NCBI GenBank assembly: GCA_030620005.1
Contig: JAUXAJ010000107.1
Coordinates: forward strand, 1-14,627
Length of the DNA stretch: 14,627 bases
Direction of reading: 5' to 3'
Source of the DNA: Promethearchaeota archaeon
GTDB lineage: Archaea > Asgardarchaeota > Lokiarchaeia > Sigynarchaeales > SOKP01
Position 1 is the stretch's first letter; the number at the start of each line of letters is the position of its first letter. The notes below the pieces were generated by a model. The model did not search any database. It saw only the letters and a list, made by a program, of their open reading frames with translations, and was not told the origin of the DNA. This document shows positions 12,240 to 14,627 of the stretch, piece by piece. A program made the position numbers and the translations under genes.

Positions 12240-12632
12240 AATTTTATCAATAAGTAAATTAATAATTTTTTTTGTTTTTAATTTTATTTTATGATTATAG
12301 TAATATGTATCTTTCGAAATCTAAATGTTTTACCGCATTTCATGTCTTGGAAAAGCTTCCATGAAATCCTTGTTTAAAATGAGCTATGAAATTATCAAAA
12401 TAAATTAAATGTGAATCAAAAACGAATAAGCAGATTACAAATACTTGACTTAAATCTCAGTTTTTTATTTAAATAAGAATAAATATAAGGAGTTATCATA
12501 ATAGAAATAATTTCTTTTGGAATCGTGTTAAAAATAACCGAGACCTTTTTAGCAAAACATTATCGCAGAATGTTCGAAGTATTCGTTAATATACTTACTT
12601 ATATTGGTGTGTGGGTTCACTCAGGTAAAAAT
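12240..12632. other. 393-base gene-free interval with one inverted repeat and no recognisable gene
   Basis: Near 12284-12296 the minus strand holds ATAAAATAAAATT-like boxes suited to the nitroreductase promoter. An 8-bp inverted repeat lies at 12337-12367. The right part contains an open but unrecognised plus-strand stretch (12489-12647) preceded by AAGGAG at about 12488-12492, without an ATG, GTG or TTG at suitable distance; its first ATG is at 12570. I see no tRNA, CRISPR repeat or transposon end. Confidence 0.4.
12337..12367. repeat. Inverted repeat ATTTCATG / CATGAAAT
   Basis: Perfect 8-bp arms (12337-12344 and 12360-12367) with a 15-nt spacer that itself contains GGAAAAGCTTCC. A third half-copy, ATGAAAT, lies at 12386-12392. 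It sits about 100-130 bases upstream of the nitroreductase start, so it could be an operator or a weak RNA hairpin. With this base composition, chance is also possible. Confidence 0.3.
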
Positions 12633-14126
12633 TTATTTATATCTTAAAATATTTTTTCTTAACATCCGTCTATCCACGCGATCATTGGTTTTTTCTCGCC
12701 AATTTCCCAAGCGAGTTTTCATGTCTTCAAGGATATCTGTATTATCTTTATTATCCATTAAATTACTTAATTCGTAAGGATCATCTTTCAAATCGTAAAG
12801 TTCGTCCATATCATCATCATTCCACACGTATTTGTATCGATCAGTTACGATTAAACGACCTAAATGTTTTCCAGCATGTCCATGTGTCTGACACATTAAA
12901 TCATCGCGCCAATCAATATCTTTTTGGGTGGACAATGGCAATAAACTTTGGCCATCAATAGAATCATCAAAGCCAGTTCCAGCAACATCAAGAAAAGTGG
13001 GTGGCAAATCAAGATTACTAACGAGTTCATCAATTAACAGCCCAGCAGGAATTTTATTTGGGTATTTAATTACCATTGGAATGTGGACCATTTCCTCAGG
13101 CATGTAAAAGTTCTTGTCAAAATGTCCGCCGTGGCAGGCAACAGCATCGCCGTGATCTGCGGTCCAAACTACTAATGTATTGTCCGCGAATCCAAGATCG
13201 TCAAGGGTTTTCAGAATGAGTCCCCCTGCCTCGTCTATAAGAGTTTGTTGAGCATAATTGAGAGCTAAAATTTTTTGCCATTCAGGCCAAGGTAAAGGAT
13301 TAGGGTATATAATTTTACCTTTATCATTCAAAGGTAAATTAAATTCCCATCTATATATTGCTGGCTTATTTTTTAAGTCATCTCGAAAATTAGGATATTC
13401 TAATATGCTCTCGGGATCGTACAAATCAAGGTACTCTTGACTAGCAAAATAAGGTTGATGTGGCCCCCAAAAATCTACTCTTAGATGAAAAGGCTGCTTA
13501 ATTCCAGATGTTGAAATTTGTGTTAGCTTGTCGCATGCAAGACTCGCCAAGAAAAACGCTTCGTGCGTTTCTTTAGGTGTAGTCATAATACCAGTTGCAT
13601 GCTCGTTGCACCAATCGCGACTTGGAGTGTAAAGCTTCCCTTCCCTCATATCTTTAACTTTAACTTGCGGCCAAAAACTACGCTGTATCCGAACCTGAAA
13701 TTGAGGCAAATCGTTTTTCTTTAAATACTCTTTATATTCTGGTTTCGTGTAAGGATTATTATAACTTTCATAGCTAAACCCTTCACACTGGTGATCGTGC
13801 GCAGTTCCAGGTCCAGCGTGCCATTTTCCGAAATAATAATTTTTATATCCTGCTTCTGCTAGCTTGTCTAAGTAAGTTTCTCGATCAAAGGGATGGTTAG
13901 TGTCATTTTTTATTTCACGATGGTTGTGTGGAAATAGACCAGTTAACATTGAGCGCCTTGCAGGACCACATAAAGGACATGCGGTATAAGCTAGCGTGAA
14001 CTTTACACCTTCAGCAGCGAGTCTTTCAAAATTAGGACGCTTTATTTTTGGTCCCCCAGCCATTTCACCATGGTCGTAGTAAGCCATGTGGTCGTTTAGA
14101 AGAAAGATTATATTTGGTTTTTCCAT
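12633..14126 (-). CDS. Type I (formylglycine) sulfatase, cytosolic
   Basis: This 497-residue protein has the type I sulfatase fold. The modification motif C53-G-P-A-R57 (in ACPLCGPARRSMLTG) follows the C-x-P-x-R rule, so C53 should be turned into formylglycine. Metal and active-site residues visible are D12 (FLLNDHMAY, where many sulfatases have DD), K101 and H103 in FGKWHAG, H223 in GPHQPYF, D324-H325 in WTADHGD, and K338 in GGHFDK. It starts directly with MEKPNIIFLL, a core strand rather than a signal peptide, so it acts inside the cell. Phosphonate or phosphodiester monoester hydrolases share this scaffold and a single first Asp, so sulfate ester is likely but not certain. No formylglycine-generating enzyme or anSME gene is in the window. 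It is divergent from a Gfo/Idh/MocA oxidoreductase, which suggests a role in sugar breakdown. The C terminus is basic (RVDRRMLRKNILRYK). Confidence 0.9.
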   Translation of the reverse strand: MEKPNIIFLLNDHMAYYDHGEMAGGPKIKRPNFERLAAEGVKFTLAYTACPLCGPARRSMLTGLFPHNHREIKNDTNHPFDRETYLDKLAEAGYKNYYFGKWHAGPGTAHDHQCEGFSYESYNNPYTKPEYKEYLKKNDLPQFQVRIQRSFWPQVKVKDMREGKLYTPSRDWCNEHATGIMTTPKETHEAFFLASLACDKLTQISTSGIKQPFHLRVDFWGPHQPYFASQEYLDLYDPESILEYPNFRDDLKNKPAIYRWEFNLPLNDKGKIIYPNPLPWPEWQKILALNYAQQTLIDEAGGLILKTLDDLGFADNTLVVWTADHGDAVACHGGHFDKNFYMPEEMVHIPMVIKYPNKIPAGLLIDELVSNLDLPPTFLDVAGTGFDDSIDGQSLLPLSTQKDIDWRDDLMCQTHGHAGKHLGRLIVTDRYKYVWNDDDMDELYDLKDDPYELSNLMDNKDNTDILEDMKTRLGNWREKTNDRVDRRMLRKNILRYK

Positions 14127-14140
14127 GTTGTCATTCTCAC

Positions 14141-14152
14141 TTTATTTAAAAT
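14141..14152 (-). promoter_or_regulatory. Candidate TATA region of the sulfatase gene
   Basis: The minus strand carries an ATTTTAAATA-like box close to the ATG at 14126. The spacing is short, so a leaderless transcript or another A/T box a little farther out (14160-14180) is also possible. Confidence 0.25.
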
Positions 14153-14197
14153 TTAAAAAAAATGATAAACGAGTGATAATGTAAAATGAAATTTTTC

Positions 14198-14210
14198 CTT
14201 AATTTTTAAT
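14198..14210 (+). promoter_or_regulatory. Candidate TATA box of the Gfo/Idh/MocA gene
   Basis: A TTAATTTTTAAT-like box lies about 30 nt before ATG 14234. Transcription starting about 25 nt after it would be essentially leaderless. No SD is present (CTAAATTTTTACAGACA precedes the ATG). Confidence 0.35.
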
Positions 14211-14233
14211 TCTTTCCTAAATTTTTACAGACA

Positions 14234-14627
14234 ATGAGAAACGCAATATGCTTCGGTCTAGTAGGATATGGACTTCATGCTAGCGGTACTATAATGGAAC
14301 TAAAAGACCATCCAAATTTAAAAGGTCGGACAAAATTTAAAGCTGGGTTTGATCCTGACCCGATAGCCAAACAAAACATGGAAAAAGTTGGTCAATTTAA
14401 AGTATCTGAGACTTTTGAAGATTTATTGGACACATCTGGACTTGATGCAATTCTTATCAATAGCCCACCTCAATATCACGCCGATCAAGTGGTTGCAGCT
14501 TTAGAATCTGGATTTCATGTATTTTCTGAAGTTCCGATGGCGATTAAAGAAAACGATGTTGAAAGAATTATCGTAGCAGAAGATAATTCAAGTAAAATTT
14601 ATCAATTAGGTGAAAATTATTGCTTTT
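14234..14627 (+). CDS. Gfo/Idh/MocA-family oxidoreductase, N-terminal part (cut by window end)
   Basis: 131 codons are visible from ATG 14234 to the window edge, with no stop. The Rossmann start reads ICFGLVGYGLHASGTI (GxVGYGxxA, residues 8-15), and D40 in FKAGFDPDP ends the second strand, favouring NAD(H). The strand-4 motif AILINSPPQYHADQVVAALESGFHVF (72-97) is typical of the family. The following catalytic motif, usually E-K-P, reads S98-E-V-P101. The EKP lysine, which helps bind cofactor and substrate, is therefore Val here. Relatives oxidise or reduce sugars, inositols or their derivatives, usually in the cytosol. The gene is divergent from the sulfatase with a 107-base shared intergenic region, which suggests joint regulation and a common (perhaps sulfated) sugar substrate. 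The C-terminal substrate domain lies outside the window, so the substrate cannot be assigned. Confidence 0.88.
   Translation, partial: MRNAICFGLVGYGLHASGTIMELKDHPNLKGRTKFKAGFDPDPIAKQNMEKVGQFKVSETFEDLLDTSGLDAILINSPPQYHADQVVAALESGFHVFSEVPMAIKENDVERIIVAEDNSSKIYQLGENYCF

Noticed and set aside
12489..12647. Open plus-strand stretch after an AAGGAG, in the gap before the sulfatase
   Set aside because: No ATG, GTG or TTG at SD distance, first ATG gives only 25 residues, product unrecognised and its end overlaps the sulfatase 3' end.
1..14627. CRISPR array, tRNA or rRNA gene
   Set aside because: No regularly spaced repeats, no tRNA-like cloverleaf or CCA-type end and no rRNA-like sequence was seen on reading both strands.

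Overview
The window reads as a stretch of strongly A+T-rich archaeal chromosome, roughly two thirds A+T by eye. Most spaced-out genes are preceded by A/T-only boxes about 35-50 bases upstream of a plausible start, with little or no leader and few Shine-Dalgarno (SD) motifs. The gene mix is HEPN/MNT pair, TnpB end, DUF849/BKACE, S45 acylase, sulfatase and Gfo/Idh/MocA. Together these features suggest an anaerobic or metabolically versatile archaeon, and a Lokiarchaeia-like Asgard archaeon is my best guess. That placement is inference, because no ribosomal or other marker gene is present.

Layout. Positions 1-141 are the right end of an IS200/IS605-type element: the C-terminal 44 codons of TnpB, ending inside a perfect hairpin, with the 3' part of an omega-RNA expected in the same DNA. 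A few bases later comes a shortened VOC (glyoxalase-fold) gene that seems to have lost the middle of its domain. It faces an S12 (beta-lactamase-like) serine hydrolase on the minus strand. A HEPN/MNT toxin-antitoxin-type pair (1995-2995, plus) follows. Next are three minus-strand genes: an MFS transporter (3028-4398), and a translationally coupled pair made of a membrane-anchored penicillin-acylase-family Ntn hydrolase (4934-7546) and a small multi-span membrane protein (4488-4931).

From 7661 the window carries scattered small-molecule enzymes: a 77-residue Cys/His protein, an aspartate-racemase-family enzyme, a BKACE (beta-keto-acid cleavage) enzyme, a fold-type-II PLP enzyme of unassigned substrate, and a two-part nitroreductase. 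Between the BKACE and PLP genes, on the minus strand, lies a clear gene relic. It is the C-terminal part of a DmsB-like 4Fe-4S subunit, with mutated cluster residues and in-frame stops. The end of the window holds a cytosolic-looking type I sulfatase (minus) divergent from the start of a Gfo/Idh/MocA oxidoreductase (plus, cut by the window edge), a pairing that suggests breakdown of a sulfated or otherwise substituted sugar.

The genes do not form one pathway. Only HEPN-MNT and acylase-membrane protein are tightly coupled; the rest are single-gene units in alternating orientation. Together with the transposon end and the gene relic, this looks like an accessory, actively rearranging region. 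The best candidates for something new are the HEPN/MNT pair lacking the usual HEPN RNase motif, the acylase/membrane-protein operon, the unassigned PLP enzyme, and the sulfatase-oxidoreductase divergon.
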